DNA from: JAQUGA01 sp964521105
Lineage (GTDB): Bacteria; Bacteroidota; Bacteroidia; Bacteroidales; WCHB1-69
Direction: 5' to 3'
Assembly: GCA_964521105.1 (NCBI GenBank)
Contig: CAZFPO010000012.1
Location: forward strand, 1 to 50,530
Length of the DNA: 50,530 nt
Under the pieces are notes generated by a model. It searched no databases, was not told the origin of the DNA, and saw only the letters and a list, made by a program, of their open reading frames with translations. A program made the position numbers and the translations under genes. This document shows positions 8,471 to 17,327 of the stretch, piece by piece. Each line of letters opens with the position of its first letter. Positions within the stretch are counted from its first letter, which is position 1.

Positions 8471-9025
8471 ATTAGTTAATTTGTATTTTCCTATTACACT
8501 ATAGTTGGGATTTTCTATGCTTAATTTACTTTCAAAAAGATAGAGCTCGCTTACTTTCACTTTTTGAATAAAACTTGTTTGATATTTTTCGATACACTTC
8601 CAAAACCACTTTTTATCGCAAGTTTTTGCAATTCTAGCAAGGGTAATATGTGGAACAAAGTTTCCGGCATCAGGATAATATCCAATTGGATTTAGTTCGT
8701 CCATTATCGTTTGATGGATTTGTTTGAGTAAATTTTCATTCTCTACTCCAAACCAAATTATTTTTGGCTGATAAGTACTGCCAAAAGCTCCAATTTTATT
8801 TATTGAAAACTCAAAAGGGGATAATTTTTGCGATGCTTTTATTAGTTGATTGTTAATTTTTTCTGTTCTGTAATTTGATTTTTCTCCAAAGAATTTTAAC
8901 GTTAAGTGAGCATTTAAAGGCTCTGCCCACAAAATCTTATCCTGCCTCAACAAATGCCTTAAGTCATTTATTACAGCAATATACTGTTCGGTGGGTTCAA
9001 TTTTACAAGCTAAAAAAAGTTTCAT
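8462..9025 (-). CDS. thpR: RNA 2',3'-cyclic phosphodiesterase (2H phosphoesterase, ThpR)
   Basis: A 187-residue 2H-superfamily protein, historically called 2'-5' RNA ligase, that opens 2',3'-cyclic phosphates on RNA. The two catalytic HxT motifs are HLTLKFFGE near residue 42 and HITLARI near residue 126, with the normal spacing. The start MKLFLACKIEP matches the family pattern (RlFlAi). Its stop lies inside the 3' end of the convergent lysE gene. Confidence 0.92.
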   Translation of the reverse strand: MKLFLACKIEPTEQYIAVINDLRHLLRQDKILWAEPLNAHLTLKFFGEKSNYRTEKINNQLIKASQKLSPFEFSINKIGAFGSTYQPKIIWFGVENENLLKQIHQTIMDELNPIGYYPDAGNFVPHITLARIAKTCDKKWFWKCIEKYQTSFIQKVKVSELYLFESKLSIENPNYSVIGKYKLTNLH

Positions 9026-9050
9026 TTTTTTGGTAAATATAATTTAAAAA

Positions 9051-9081
9051 TTGTTTTTAAAACTATTTTTTTATATTTTTG
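9051..9081 (+). promoter_or_regulatory. Promoter of tRNA-Ala
   Basis: TTG at 9051-9053, 20-base spacer, TATTTTTG at 9074-9081. This fits TTTG-N17-23-TAnnTTTG. The tRNA starts ten bases downstream, so the precursor leader would be only a few bases. Confidence 0.7.
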
Positions 9082-9091
9082 CTTTCACAGA

Positions 9092-9165
9092 GGGGCATTA
9101 GCTCAGTTGGCTAGAGTGTTTGACTGGCAGTCAAAAGGTCATCGGTTCGATTCCGTTATGCTCCA
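9092..9165 (+). tRNA. tRNA-Ala (anticodon GGC)
   Basis: A complete cloverleaf: acceptor GGGGCAT pairs with ATGCTCC and includes the G3:U70 wobble that identifies alanine tRNAs. The D-arm begins GCTCAGTTGGCTAGAGT, the anticodon loop CTGGCAG gives GGC, and the T-arm carries GGTTCGATTCC. Discriminator base is A. CCA is not encoded (ACT follows). Confidence 0.96.
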
Positions 9166-9177
9166 CTTGATAATCAA

Positions 9178-9211
9178 AGAGTTACAGTAAAATATTGTAA
9201 CTCTCTTTTTT
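9178..9211 (+). terminator. Terminator after tRNA-Ala
   Basis: AGAGTTACA pairs perfectly with TGTAACTCT around a nine-base loop, followed by CTTTTTTT. Confidence 0.85.
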
Positions 9212-9370
9212 TATTTGCATACAATTTGCACAAAAAACGGTTTAAATTGAATAAAACAATCTCCAATTACTAAATTGACAATATGGGATATTAACAACTT
9301 TTTCATCAAAACAAAGACATTCATATTATTTTATTTCATACATACTATTATGAGTTAGTTGTCTTGATTT

Positions 9371-9592
9371 TTAACAAGTTCCACAGGCTAATACTTCACC
9401 ACCAATAGAAACAAATAATTTCAATGGTTCATCAACATTGTATTTTTCGTCTACTAACCTTTCACATTCAACGGCTTCACCCATAAGAAAAACCCTCACT
9501 TCGTGACTCGTTTTTTTGGAAGTATTTGCAAATCTAAATGCATACCAAGCCTTTTCGAAATCCTTTTTTTCAATAATAATCCCAATTTTCAT
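9371..9592 (-). CDS. DsrE-family protein, C-terminally short
   Basis: A 73-residue protein starting MKIGIIIEKKD. The family Rossmann-like features are present: AWYAFRFANTSKKTSHEVRV, FLMGEAVEC and the cysteine motif GGEVLACGTC. The protein stops right at this CGTC, whereas DsrE relatives usually continue for another 30-40 residues. In the next frame only VKNQDN can be read before a stop, so the gene may have been shortened by a frameshift or mutation. DsrE proteins relay sulfur or bind small thiols. It follows the rubrerythrin terminator on the same strand, with the redox genes upstream. It may be functional or decaying. Confidence 0.65.
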   Translation of the reverse strand: MKIGIIIEKKDFEKAWYAFRFANTSKKTSHEVRVFLMGEAVECERLVDEKYNVDEPLKLFVSIGGEVLACGTC

Positions 9593-9602
9593 TTTGTTTT
9601 TT

Positions 9603-9653
9603 CTAAAAAACAACAATCCGCTGAATAACTCTAAAAATTATCTCAACGGATTG
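9603..9653 (-). terminator. Terminator downstream of rubrerythrin
   Basis: On the minus strand CAATCCGTTGA (9653-9643) pairs with TCAGCGGATTG (9624-9614) with one G:U pair, then TTGTTTTTT follows. The hairpin would end the rbr transcript or attenuate it before the DsrE gene. Confidence 0.65.
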
Positions 9654-9676
9654 ATTTTTTGGGGTAATTAATCTTT

Positions 9677-10255
9677 TTAATAGTTATCTTCCCTTACTTG
9701 CATGTACGCCTTTGAATGTAAGCAAGCAGGACAGTTTTCGAGGGCTTTTACCGATTCATAAACGTAACCACAATTTAAACATTTCCACCAAACTTTGCCT
9801 TCTTTCATAAAAACCTTATCTTCCGAAATATTTTGCAAAAGTTTTAAGTATCTACGTTCGTGTTCCGCTTCAACTTTTGCAATCATTTTATAAGCCGTAG
9901 CTATTTCGGGAAAACCTTCTTCTTTGGCAACTTCTGCAAAATGAGGGTATAAATCTGTCCACTCCTCATTTTCGCCTTCGGCAGCTGCTTTTAGGTTTTC
10001 GGATGTGTTACCAATAATTCCTGCAGGGAAAGTAGCAGTAATTTCAAGCATACCACCTTCTAAAAATTTAAAGAAACGTTTTGCATGTTCTTTTTCTTGA
10101 CTAGCAGTTTCCATGAAAATAGCGGCTATTTGTTCGTACCCTTCCTTTTTAGCCACACTTGCAAAAAATTCATAACGATTTCGAGCTTGAGACTCTCCTG
10201 CAAATGATTTTAGTAAATTTTGTTCGGTTTTTGTACCTTTAATTGATTTATTCAT
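9677..10255 (-). CDS. rbr: Rubrerythrin
   Basis: A 192-residue NADH/rubredoxin-linked peroxidase that removes hydrogen peroxide in anaerobes. The N-terminal ferritin-like di-iron domain has the Glu/ExxH motifs FAGESQARNRYEFFA, QEKEHAKRFFKFLEGG, EEWTDLYPHFAEVAKEEG and KVEAEHERRYLKLL. The C-terminal rubredoxin domain has WKCLNCGYVYE and NCPACLHSK, four cysteines in two CxxC knuckles. It is full length. It lies 15 bases downstream of the flavin reductase-rubredoxin gene, so the two form an operon. Confidence 0.96.
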   Translation of the reverse strand: MNKSIKGTKTEQNLLKSFAGESQARNRYEFFASVAKKEGYEQIAAIFMETASQEKEHAKRFFKFLEGGMLEITATFPAGIIGNTSENLKAAAEGENEEWTDLYPHFAEVAKEEGFPEIATAYKMIAKVEAEHERRYLKLLQNISEDKVFMKEGKVWWKCLNCGYVYESVKALENCPACLHSKAYMQVREDNY

Positions 10256-10270
10256 AACATGTATTTTTGA

Positions 10271-10948
10271 TTAATTTTCAATAAAATCTTCTTTTTCACA
10301 ACCGCAAATTGGGCAAGTCCAGTCGTCGGGTAAATCAACAAATTTTTGACTTTCTGTTGAATCATCATACACAAATCCACAAGTAACGCATTTATGGGTT
10401 TTCAATTTAGTCTTTTTAGGATTACTTACTAATTTAGAACTATTAATATATGTTGGAGCATTTTTAGGAGATAAACCCTTTTTTATTTGTCGATAATACA
10501 AATAGGTCATTGGGTCATTTTTTTCATCAATCATTTCAGCGTTTAATAATTTTCCAATAAACATAAAATGAGTATCAAAATCGATGGTTTGAATTACTTC
10601 AAATTCTAGAGCAGCAATGCAACCATTTAAAACAAATGGCACCCCTGTTTCCCCAAATTTAATATCTAATCCTTCCATTTTTTTTATTTCTCGTCCACTT
10701 TTATATCCAAAGGTGCTAATAATTTCGGAAGGTGCATTTTGTGAAAGAACTGAAACCGCAAATGTTTCAAAATGATTAATTAGCTCGGCTGTATAATTAT
10801 TTTTATGACAGCAAACCGCAAATCGTGGAGGCTCGGCTGTAATTTGAAAAACAGTGTTTGCAATATAGCCATTTGCTTTGCTTTTTACACCAGCACTTAC
10901 AATGTATAATCCATACGAAACTTTAAATAATGCTTCAAAATTTATCAT
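10271..10948 (-). CDS. Flavin reductase-like domain fused to rubredoxin (Hrb-type)
   Basis: A 225-residue two-domain protein. Residues about 1-155 form a flavin reductase-like FMN domain (FEALFKVSYGLYIVSA, NGYIANTVFQITAEPP, FAVCCHKNNYTAELI). Residues about 178-225 form a rubredoxin (HKCVTCGFVYDD, WTCPICGCEKEDF) with four cysteines. The layout equals the high-molecular-weight rubredoxin of anaerobes, which carries electrons from NAD(P)H to flavodiiron proteins. The downstream rubrerythrin (15 bases away) is the likely electron acceptor here. Confidence 0.9.
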   Translation of the reverse strand: MINFEALFKVSYGLYIVSAGVKSKANGYIANTVFQITAEPPRFAVCCHKNNYTAELINHFETFAVSVLSQNAPSEIISTFGYKSGREIKKMEGLDIKFGETGVPFVLNGCIAALEFEVIQTIDFDTHFMFIGKLLNAEMIDEKNDPMTYLYYRQIKKGLSPKNAPTYINSSKLVSNPKKTKLKTHKCVTCGFVYDDSTESQKFVDLPDDWTCPICGCEKEDFIEN

Positions 10949-11052
10949 CTTTTTTTTGATATTAAAATTAGGTATTATTTTAATATCATAAAAAAAAACA
11001 AAGATTTTTTAACAATTAAAAGAATTAAAATGAATTAAAAGACTATTGTCTA

Positions 11053-11337
11053 TTATAATTCTTTATTTAATTCGGCTTTAGCACGAGTTCGAAGATTCAC
11101 ACTTTCATCTTCATCAACTAATGGATTTTTACGATATTTAATTACCTCAAAACCATCGTGTTCCCATTCCTTAATACCTCCATTTAGGTTAGCAACACTT
11201 TTAAAACCATTTTCTAATAAATAATCAACAATTGGTTTGCTGTATAAACCAACTGAGTCGGCAACAATGTACGATTTATTTGGATTTAGTGAAGAAATAT
11301 CCTTTCTAATATCGCTAATTGGTAAGTAATGAAAATT
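11053..11337 (-). pseudogene. Remnant of a rhodanese-like gene
   Basis: A minus-strand frame of 94 codons with no start codon, opening directly after a TGA. It reads as the second half of a rhodanese: HYLPISDIRKDISSLNPN, KSYIVADSVGLYSKPIVDY, LLENGFKSVANLNGGIKEW. The active-site loop lacks the expected cysteine (VADSVGLYS where VxCxxGxRS is normal). The 5' half is not found in the 150 bases upstream. A decayed gene, with no other gene between 10949 and 11486. Confidence 0.7.
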
Positions 11338-11486
11338 TCAGCAACATAATATTTTAAAATGCAGTTTCATACTCTTCGCTAATATGGAGCAAAGCGACAC
11401 CATTTTTAATACTTATTAACGCAACTTTAGCATAAAATGTTGAATGTTTTCAAATTTAACCCCAATATTTTCAACCACGTGATGTT

Positions 11487-12398
11487 TTATTTTAGAACAA
11501 ATGATGCCTCTCCTATTTGGTATCCATCAATATAAACTACTGCATAGTATTTACCGGGTAGCATTTCAGCCTTTTGATCTATAACATTCCAAATTAGGGT
11601 AATATTTAATGATTTCTTATCGTAATTAACCTGTTGTTTAATAGAATACTGAAGTTTTTGTCCTTCGGCATCAAACGAATAAGCGTCACCATCTCCAACA
11701 ATCAAAACCTTACCATCTGGACGAGCAATTCTACAATAAATATTTTTATTACCAGGCTCTGCTACCGGGTTTTCGCTTAGCGTAAAAGAGACTTTGATTC
11801 TTTCTGTTTTTCGTGAACGATCGGTTTGTTCTTCTTTCGTTCCATTCGATTTTAAGTCGTACGCTTTTGCAGAAACTCCATACGCTTTTAATCGAGCAGC
11901 TGTATTTATTTTTTCCTTTAATGTAACTGTTTCTTGTTCAAATTGAGTGGCATTTTGCTTATATTTTGTAACGTCTTCTTTAATTTTTTTATTTTCGGTA
12001 ACTAATTCTTGGTTAACTCTACTTATTGAATCGATTCTTAAAACATACTCTTGCGAAATATTACGAAGCAATTCTAATTTGCGTTTAATTTTGTTATAGT
12101 CGGCTTGACGTGCAATTAATTTTCTAATTTCTTCGGCATTTGCTTGAATCACACTGTCTTTTTCGGTTAATTTTGAAGTAACAGCACCATATTCTTGTTT
12201 AATTCGTTCATGGTTTATCACCAATGAATCTAATTCGGATTGTAGTTCGGTGGATAATAGTTCTGCTTTGTTTTTTTCAACAACAATTGTTTTAACCTGC
12301 AAAGATGAAAAAATCAATATGCCAATTAATATCAGACAAACAACGCTCAAGCTGTATGTTGCAATTTTATATCTTTTTAATTCTTTGTTGCTTTCCAT
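11487..12398 (-). CDS. Membrane-anchored coiled-coil protein of unknown function
   Basis: A 303-residue protein not recognised as a named family. A short basic N-terminus (ESNKELKRYK) precedes one transmembrane segment (VVCLILIGILIFSSL, about residues 19-33). Residues about 35-165 form a long charged coiled coil rich in E, K and heptad leucines (ELLSTELQSELDSLV, IRKLIARQADYNKI). The last ~110 residues form a beta-rich globular part (VSFTLSENPVAEPGNKNIYC, YSFDAEGQKLQYSIK, GKYYAVVYIDGYQIGEASF). The basic side is N-terminal, so the coil probably faces the periplasm. It is transcribed alone and divergently from comF, which argues for an envelope-related role without proving one. Confidence 0.8.
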   Translation of the reverse strand: MESNKELKRYKIATYSLSVVCLILIGILIFSSLQVKTIVVEKNKAELLSTELQSELDSLVINHERIKQEYGAVTSKLTEKDSVIQANAEEIRKLIARQADYNKIKRKLELLRNISQEYVLRIDSISRVNQELVTENKKIKEDVTKYKQNATQFEQETVTLKEKINTAARLKAYGVSAKAYDLKSNGTKEEQTDRSRKTERIKVSFTLSENPVAEPGNKNIYCRIARPDGKVLIVGDGDAYSFDAEGQKLQYSIKQQVNYDKKSLNITLIWNVIDQKAEMLPGKYYAVVYIDGYQIGEASFVLK

Positions 12399-12428
12399 TT
12401 TAGATTAAGATTAGTGAAATGTTTATTT

Positions 12429-12436
12429 TAACTTTG
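12429..12436 (+). promoter_or_regulatory. Putative -7 box of comF
   Basis: TAACTTTG matches TAnnTTTG and lies 41 bases before the comF ATG in the divergent intergenic space. No -33 element is evident. Confidence 0.45.
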
Positions 12437-12477
12437 TGCAAAATTAATCAAAATTTGAAGATTAGATTATTAACAAA

Positions 12478-13182
12478 ATGAATAAGTTTATAACAACTCT
12501 TTGTGAGGATTTTATTTCCTTGTTTTATCCAAGGGTTTGTTCAGCCTGCAATCGTGTTTTAATGAGGCACGAACGCTTGATTTGTTCCTATTGTGAAGTG
12601 GAGTTGCCAAAAACTTTTTATCATTCATTAAGAAAAAACCCGCTTGAAGAGGTGTTTTGGGGTAGAATAAAAATTGAAGCAGCAGCCGCAAGATATTTTT
12701 TCAGAAAAAAAGGCAAGATACAGCACTTGATGCACAATTTTAAATATAAAGGGAAAAAAGAAATTGGAATTATAATTGGAGAAGACTACGGAAAAGAGCT
12801 TATCACTGATCCAATATTTAAATCGATTGATGTAATTATTCCTATTCCACTGCATCCAAAAAAGAAAAAAATCAGGGGTTATAATCAAAGCGAGATGTTT
12901 GCAATTGGATTATCAAACAGCATGAATATACCGGTAGACCTAACAACATTAATCCGTTCGATTGCAACCTCAACGCAAACTCGAAAAAACCGATTTATGC
13001 GTTGGGAAAATGTTAAAGAGATTTTTGAAATAACCGACATGAAAGCTTTGGAAAATAAGCACATTTTGCTTGTCGACGATATTATTACAACAGGTGCAAC
13101 CATTGAAGGAGCGGCTCAAATTCTAATGCAAATAAGCGGGGTGAAAATAAGTGTTGCAGGAATAGCATGTACTTCAATTTAA
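12478..13182 (+). CDS. comF: ComF-family phosphoribosyltransferase-like protein
   Basis: A 234-residue ComF/GntX-type protein linked to DNA uptake in naturally competent bacteria. The N-terminus has two CxxC pairs (CSACNRV and CSYC) that form a zinc ribbon. The C-terminal PRTase fold carries IIPIPLHPKKKKIRGYNQSEM and the PRPP loop ILLVDDIITTGATIEGAA. Whether it has transferase activity is unknown for the family. It stands alone, 115 bases upstream of fabD. Confidence 0.88.
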   Translation: MNKFITTLCEDFISLFYPRVCSACNRVLMRHERLICSYCEVELPKTFYHSLRKNPLEEVFWGRIKIEAAAARYFFRKKGKIQHLMHNFKYKGKKEIGIIIGEDYGKELITDPIFKSIDVIIPIPLHPKKKKIRGYNQSEMFAIGLSNSMNIPVDLTTLIRSIATSTQTRKNRFMRWENVKEIFEITDMKALENKHILLVDDIITTGATIEGAAQILMQISGVKISVAGIACTSI

Positions 13183-13266
13183 GTCAACAATGCATAGTGA
13201 ATTAGTCCAAAAAAACTATAAACACTTTTAAAACTTCCGAATAGCCCAATATTTTTATGTTTTTTG

Positions 13267-13274
13267 TACTTTTG
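13267..13274 (+). promoter_or_regulatory. Putative -7 box of fabD
   Basis: TACTTTTG fits TAnnTTTG and lies 23 bases before the fabD start codon, a usual leader length in this phylum. No matching -33 element is apparent. Confidence 0.5.
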
Positions 13275-13297
13275 TACCTTCAACAAAAAAAACAACT

Positions 13298-14176
13298 ATG
13301 AAAGCATACGTTTTTCCAGGTCAAGGAGCTCAATTTGTAGGAATGGGTAAAGACCTTTATGATAATAATACTGAAATAAGAGAATTATTTGAGAAAGCAA
13401 ATGATATTTTAGGATTTCGTATAACCGATATTATGTTTTCGGGAACTGACGAAGATTTACGTCAAACAAAGGTAACACAACCAGCCATTTTTTTACATTC
13501 GGTGTTATTAGCAAAATCGTTAGGAAACGAATTTAAACCCGATATGGTTGCAGGACATTCGTTGGGTGAGTTTTCGGCTTTAGTTGCTTCTGGAGCATTA
13601 TCCTTTGAAGATGGATTAAAATTAGTTTATCGCCGAGCTATGGCAATGCAAAAAGCGTGTGAAGCAGAACCATCAACTATGGCAGCAATTTTAGGTTTAG
13701 ACGATGAAATAGTAGAATCTGTTTTGTCAAACATTTCCGAAATTGTGGTAGCTGCAAACTACAACAGCCCCGGTCAGCTGGTTATTTCGGGATCCATTGA
13801 AGGTATAAACATAGCCTGCGAAAAATTAAAAGAAGCCGGTGCAAAAAGAGCACTTCCTTTAAAAGTTGGTGGAGCATTCCATTCACCATTAATGAATCCG
13901 GCAAAAGAAGATTTAGCTGAAGCCATAAATTCAACACCATTTAATACCCCAATTTGTCCAATTTATCAAAACGTTACAGCACTTCCAACATCAAACCCAG
14001 AAGAAATTAAAAAGAACTTGATAGCCCAACTTACAGCACCGGTAAAATGGACACAAATTGTTCAAAATATGGCTAACAATGGTTTAACCGAATGTGTAGA
14101 GTTAGGACCAGGTAGTGTGTTACAAGGTTTGGTTAAAAAAATTGCTCCAATGGTTGAAGTATCGGGTAAACAATAA
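13298..14176 (+). CDS. fabD: Malonyl-CoA:ACP transacylase
   Basis: A 292-residue enzyme that moves malonyl from CoA to acyl-carrier protein for fatty-acid elongation. The start FPGQGAQFVGMGKDL is the family signature. The nucleophile Ser is in GHSLGEFSALVASG (about residue 89), the partner His in GGAFHSPLM (about residue 196), and a Gln/Arg region lies at YRRAMAMQ. Normal length. It stands alone and converges on the btuG-like gene with only 11 bases between stops. Confidence 0.95.
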   Translation: MKAYVFPGQGAQFVGMGKDLYDNNTEIRELFEKANDILGFRITDIMFSGTDEDLRQTKVTQPAIFLHSVLLAKSLGNEFKPDMVAGHSLGEFSALVASGALSFEDGLKLVYRRAMAMQKACEAEPSTMAAILGLDDEIVESVLSNISEIVVAANYNSPGQLVISGSIEGINIACEKLKEAGAKRALPLKVGGAFHSPLMNPAKEDLAEAINSTPFNTPICPIYQNVTALPTSNPEEIKKNLIAQLTAPVKWTQIVQNMANNGLTECVELGPGSVLQGLVKKIAPMVEVSGKQ

Positions 14177-14187
14177 TTTCAAACACT

Positions 14188-15249
14188 CTATTTAAAACAA
14201 AAGCTTCCAGGACCAATATCTACTTTGCACGAGTCGATAATTGAACCATTGCTTTTATATCTAAAAACCCAACCTTTTTGTATATAATCCACCGCGTCTG
14301 AAACATACAAAATGTTGTTATGTGGGTCAATCGATAAACCATAAAACAAATGATTTCCTTGAGTAATTAAAACATGCTGAGGTAATGAATTATCAGAAAT
14401 TGCCATTTTACAAACACCCGATTGAGAATAGGTTTCGCCCCAGCCACCGTTTAAATAGTAAAGGGTATCTTTTGAGCCATTAATGCAAAGTTTTGTAGGG
14501 GAACTGTTTTTATTTGGAAATTCGAAAACTTGTTCAATTTCAAAACTAAAAGGATCAATTCGAGTAATCGCCGCTTTTTCCCATCCATAAGGAGAGCCTT
14601 CAAAACCACCATCAGATAGAACCCACAGTTTATTATTTTTATCAATAACCACACTGTTTGGCTGAATAACAACCGACAGTGAATCAACAACTTGGTTAGT
14701 TGTTGCATCTATTTTAAATACTTTATTATTGTATGACCAGCTTGAAACAAAAATGTAGTTATTTAGGCTACAAATTGCTTCGGTACTGCTTCCTATGCTT
14801 ATTGTGGCTGTTTTTTGAAAAGTAGTTGGATTAAACACGGTAATTATTCCACTATTATAGTCGGTAACAAAAGCTTTTGATGATGAAATAATTTCAATAT
14901 AACGAGGCGAAATCAAATCATTAATAGTGGCAATATACTTAAAAGTGTTTGTATTAATAACCATAATTTTACCCGAGTTGTTAATCACAACAAAACCATA
15001 ATCGCCATAAATTGCCATTGATTGGCAAACATCGCCTAATGGAAAATTATTGGCATTATAAAAAACCTTATTATACAATTTATTTGTTTTGGTATTAAAA
15101 AAAGATAATGAGGCATTACCACTCATAAAATTTCCCTCGTTGCATATAAACACTCCCTCATCAACCAAATATTCCTTGGTTTGTGGTTTCTCTTTTTTAC
15201 ATGATACCAAAATGGGAAGAATAAAAAACAAGCATTTTAAGTACTTCAT
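14188..15249 (-). CDS. btuG: BtuG-like surface lipoprotein (DUF5074/YncE-type beta-propeller)
   Basis: A 353-residue lipoprotein: hydrophobic signal, lipobox LVSC (Cys about residue 17), then KKEK. The rest is a seven-bladed-type propeller with repeats such as GNASLSFFNTKTNKLYNKVF, ANNFPLGDVCQSMAIYGD, YGFVVINNSGKIMVINT and LISPRYIEIISSSKAFVTDY. In Bacteroides thetaiotaomicron, BtuG is a surface propeller that binds B12 very tightly and caps the BtuB barrel. Here the gene directly follows a btuB-type receptor gene (ten bases) under a cobalamin riboswitch, so a BtuG role is the natural reading. The symbol rests on context and fold, not on a computed comparison. Confidence 0.82.
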   Translation of the reverse strand: MKYLKCLFFILPILVSCKKEKPQTKEYLVDEGVFICNEGNFMSGNASLSFFNTKTNKLYNKVFYNANNFPLGDVCQSMAIYGDYGFVVINNSGKIMVINTNTFKYIATINDLISPRYIEIISSSKAFVTDYNSGIITVFNPTTFQKTATISIGSSTEAICSLNNYIFVSSWSYNNKVFKIDATTNQVVDSLSVVIQPNSVVIDKNNKLWVLSDGGFEGSPYGWEKAAITRIDPFSFEIEQVFEFPNKNSSPTKLCINGSKDTLYYLNGGWGETYSQSGVCKMAISDNSLPQHVLITQGNHLFYGLSIDPHNNILYVSDAVDYIQKGWVFRYKSNGSIIDSCKVDIGPGSFCFK

Positions 15250-15259
15250 ATTTATTATT

Positions 15260-17218
15260 TTAAAAAGATATTTTTACATTAATTTGAGCATTTCGTTTTG
15301 GCATAGCTCTCCACAAAATAGCTTGATAATCGGTGTTTAGCACATTATTTACTTTGGTTTCAATATCAAATTTAAGATTATTATACTTAAAAGACTTGCT
15401 TAAACCAATATTATGCAAAACATAAGCAGGTAAAATACATTGAATTTCTTCGCTTATTGAATTAGTATGTCTTTCACCTGTATAATTTGTTGAATAATTT
15501 ACCGAAAGGGATTTATAGATAACATTAATCATTGAATTTCCTTTATGAATTGGTATGTAAATTAATTGATTTTTATATGAAAAACTTCCATCTTCATTAA
15601 TTTCTTTATTTGCAGTTCGCGAAAAGGAATAATTTAAAATTAGTTGAAATTTCCATTTATTTATTTTCATCAATAAATCAACTTTTGATTCTACTCCACG
15701 AGCAAAAACTTCGTTCATATTTGTTGCTGTCCAGTATTGATATTCGCTTGGTTGCCATATTATCCAATTTTTAATTAACGAAGCATAAGCAGTAGCAGAG
15801 GCATTACAACTAAATAACGAATCATGAAAAAACGAATAATACAATCCCAAATCACCCGAAAAACCCTCCTCGGGTTTTAACGATGGATTTCCACCAGGAT
15901 TCCAATATAAATCATTTAAAGTAGGTTGGTGGTAATTTCGCGAAAAATTGGATTTAAGAGATAAATTATTAAACATAAATTTCGATATTTCAAATCCGAT
16001 GGAAGGAATTATAGGTAAAAATTTCTTATCAACAAATTCACTACGAACTAATAAATAGCTTGAAACTTTTTTGTTAAATTGATAAAAAATTGAAGCACCC
16101 GAGCCAGCACTTAATCTAAAAGCATTAAAACCCAGTTCTGATTTTTTATCAGTATAAACAGCATTATAATAGTCGAAATTATTAACCCATTTAAAAAATA
16201 ATTTTTTAGTAAATGTAAGTTCTAAATTGTGTTTAACAAAACCACTACCTGAATTACTGCTTGTATTATAGTTAATGTAAGTACCCAAATTTGTTTCGTT
16301 TGCTAGATAATAATCGAGTTTTCCGAGAGAAAATCCAGTGGTTAGTTCAGAAAATCCTATGTGGAAAAATTTTTTCCATTTAACCGACAATCGAATGTCT
16401 TTATCAAACTGATTTTCGACTCTGCCTATGCCCTGATACGACATAATGGCTGGTAACTCGCGATTGCTTTGATGAAACCACAAAGCAAAAGCAAACGAAT
16501 TTTTTTTTCCATTAACAAACAATTCGCTTAATAAGCCCTGTTTGGAATAGGCTGCGTTTTTTTGTTTTTCGTAGTTCCAAAGCCCATTAGCATTGTTAAA
16601 ATATTCAAAATTATTTTTTGATATTTCGTTATATGCCCTAATTTTAACTTGAAAATTTGAACTTCCTCCTCCTAATTGTATAAAACTTTGATAGGTTCCA
16701 AAACTACCAATACTTTGAACGAATGAGCCATATAAACGCCGGTTAAAAGTGGGCAAACTCGAAATATTAACATTGCCCCCAATTGCTCCGCTTCCATTTT
16801 GCAGCGAACTGCTTCCTGGTAAAACCTCCACTTGATCAATAAACCATATTGGAATTTGAGAAAAATCAACCTGCCCTATCATTGGACTATTAATATTAAT
16901 ACCATTCCATTCAACTTGTGTATGCGAAGCAGCGGTTCCACGCATCGATACTGTTGCCAGCGAGCCCTGTCCGTATGTTTTAACAAACACCGAAGAATTG
17001 TCGTTTAGAGCCTCGGATAACGAATTACTATAATAATTTTTCAAAACGGTTGAATCCAATGAAATTTTTACAAAAATTTTTTCTTTAAGCAATTTTTCGG
17101 CAGTAATTTCAACGGGATTAAAAGTAATAACGGTATCTTTTGTTTGAGAAAAGGAGATATTATTGATAAAAATCAACAATAAAACCATTAAACAACTTTT
17201 CAAAAACCTTATATACAT
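15260..17218 (-). CDS. btuB: TonB-dependent cobalamin receptor (BtuB-like)
   Basis: A 652-residue outer-membrane receptor. An N-terminal signal peptide (CLMVLLLIFINNISFSQ) is followed by a TonB-box region (DTVITFNPVEITAEKL). The plug domain shows NSLSEALNDNSSVFVKTYGQ, TVSMRGTAASHTQVEWNG and DQVEVLPGSSSLQNGSGAIG, then a 22-strand-type barrel rich in aromatic strands ends in a terminal Phe (KISF). Imported cobalamin is inferred from the riboswitch directly upstream and the BtuG-like partner downstream. Expression should fall when B12 is plentiful. No periplasmic or ABC transport genes are adjacent. Confidence 0.9.
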   Translation of the reverse strand: MYIRFLKSCLMVLLLIFINNISFSQTKDTVITFNPVEITAEKLLKEKIFVKISLDSTVLKNYYSNSLSEALNDNSSVFVKTYGQGSLATVSMRGTAASHTQVEWNGININSPMIGQVDFSQIPIWFIDQVEVLPGSSSLQNGSGAIGGNVNISSLPTFNRRLYGSFVQSIGSFGTYQSFIQLGGGSSNFQVKIRAYNEISKNNFEYFNNANGLWNYEKQKNAAYSKQGLLSELFVNGKKNSFAFALWFHQSNRELPAIMSYQGIGRVENQFDKDIRLSVKWKKFFHIGFSELTTGFSLGKLDYYLANETNLGTYINYNTSSNSGSGFVKHNLELTFTKKLFFKWVNNFDYYNAVYTDKKSELGFNAFRLSAGSGASIFYQFNKKVSSYLLVRSEFVDKKFLPIIPSIGFEISKFMFNNLSLKSNFSRNYHQPTLNDLYWNPGGNPSLKPEEGFSGDLGLYYSFFHDSLFSCNASATAYASLIKNWIIWQPSEYQYWTATNMNEVFARGVESKVDLLMKINKWKFQLILNYSFSRTANKEINEDGSFSYKNQLIYIPIHKGNSMINVIYKSLSVNYSTNYTGERHTNSISEEIQCILPAYVLHNIGLSKSFKYNNLKFDIETKVNNVLNTDYQAILWRAMPKRNAQINVKISF

Positions 17219-17267
17219 AATACCAATTTACCTTATTATTACTACCGCTTAAAGGTAAAAATTGGAA

Positions 17268-17287
17268 TAAAAAAGTGAATTTCACTG
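17268..17287 (-). promoter_or_regulatory. Possible expression platform between riboswitch and btuB
   Basis: On the minus strand AGTG-AAATT-CACTTTTTTA is a small terminator-like hairpin about 40 bases past the aptamer. A second inverted pair (CCAATTTTTACC with GGTAAATTGG) lies just before the btuB start. Either could be the switch; which is used cannot be told by eye. Confidence 0.35.
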
Positions 17288-17327
17288 TAATTATTCTTTG
17301 CTTTTCACCCGAAAGCTACGAACTAAA

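Noticed and set aside
11341..11486. 5' half of the rhodanese gene
   Set aside because: A 31-codon segment (containing ALLHISEEYETAF) is open on the minus strand but does not give a convincing rhodanese N-terminus, so it was not joined to the remnant.
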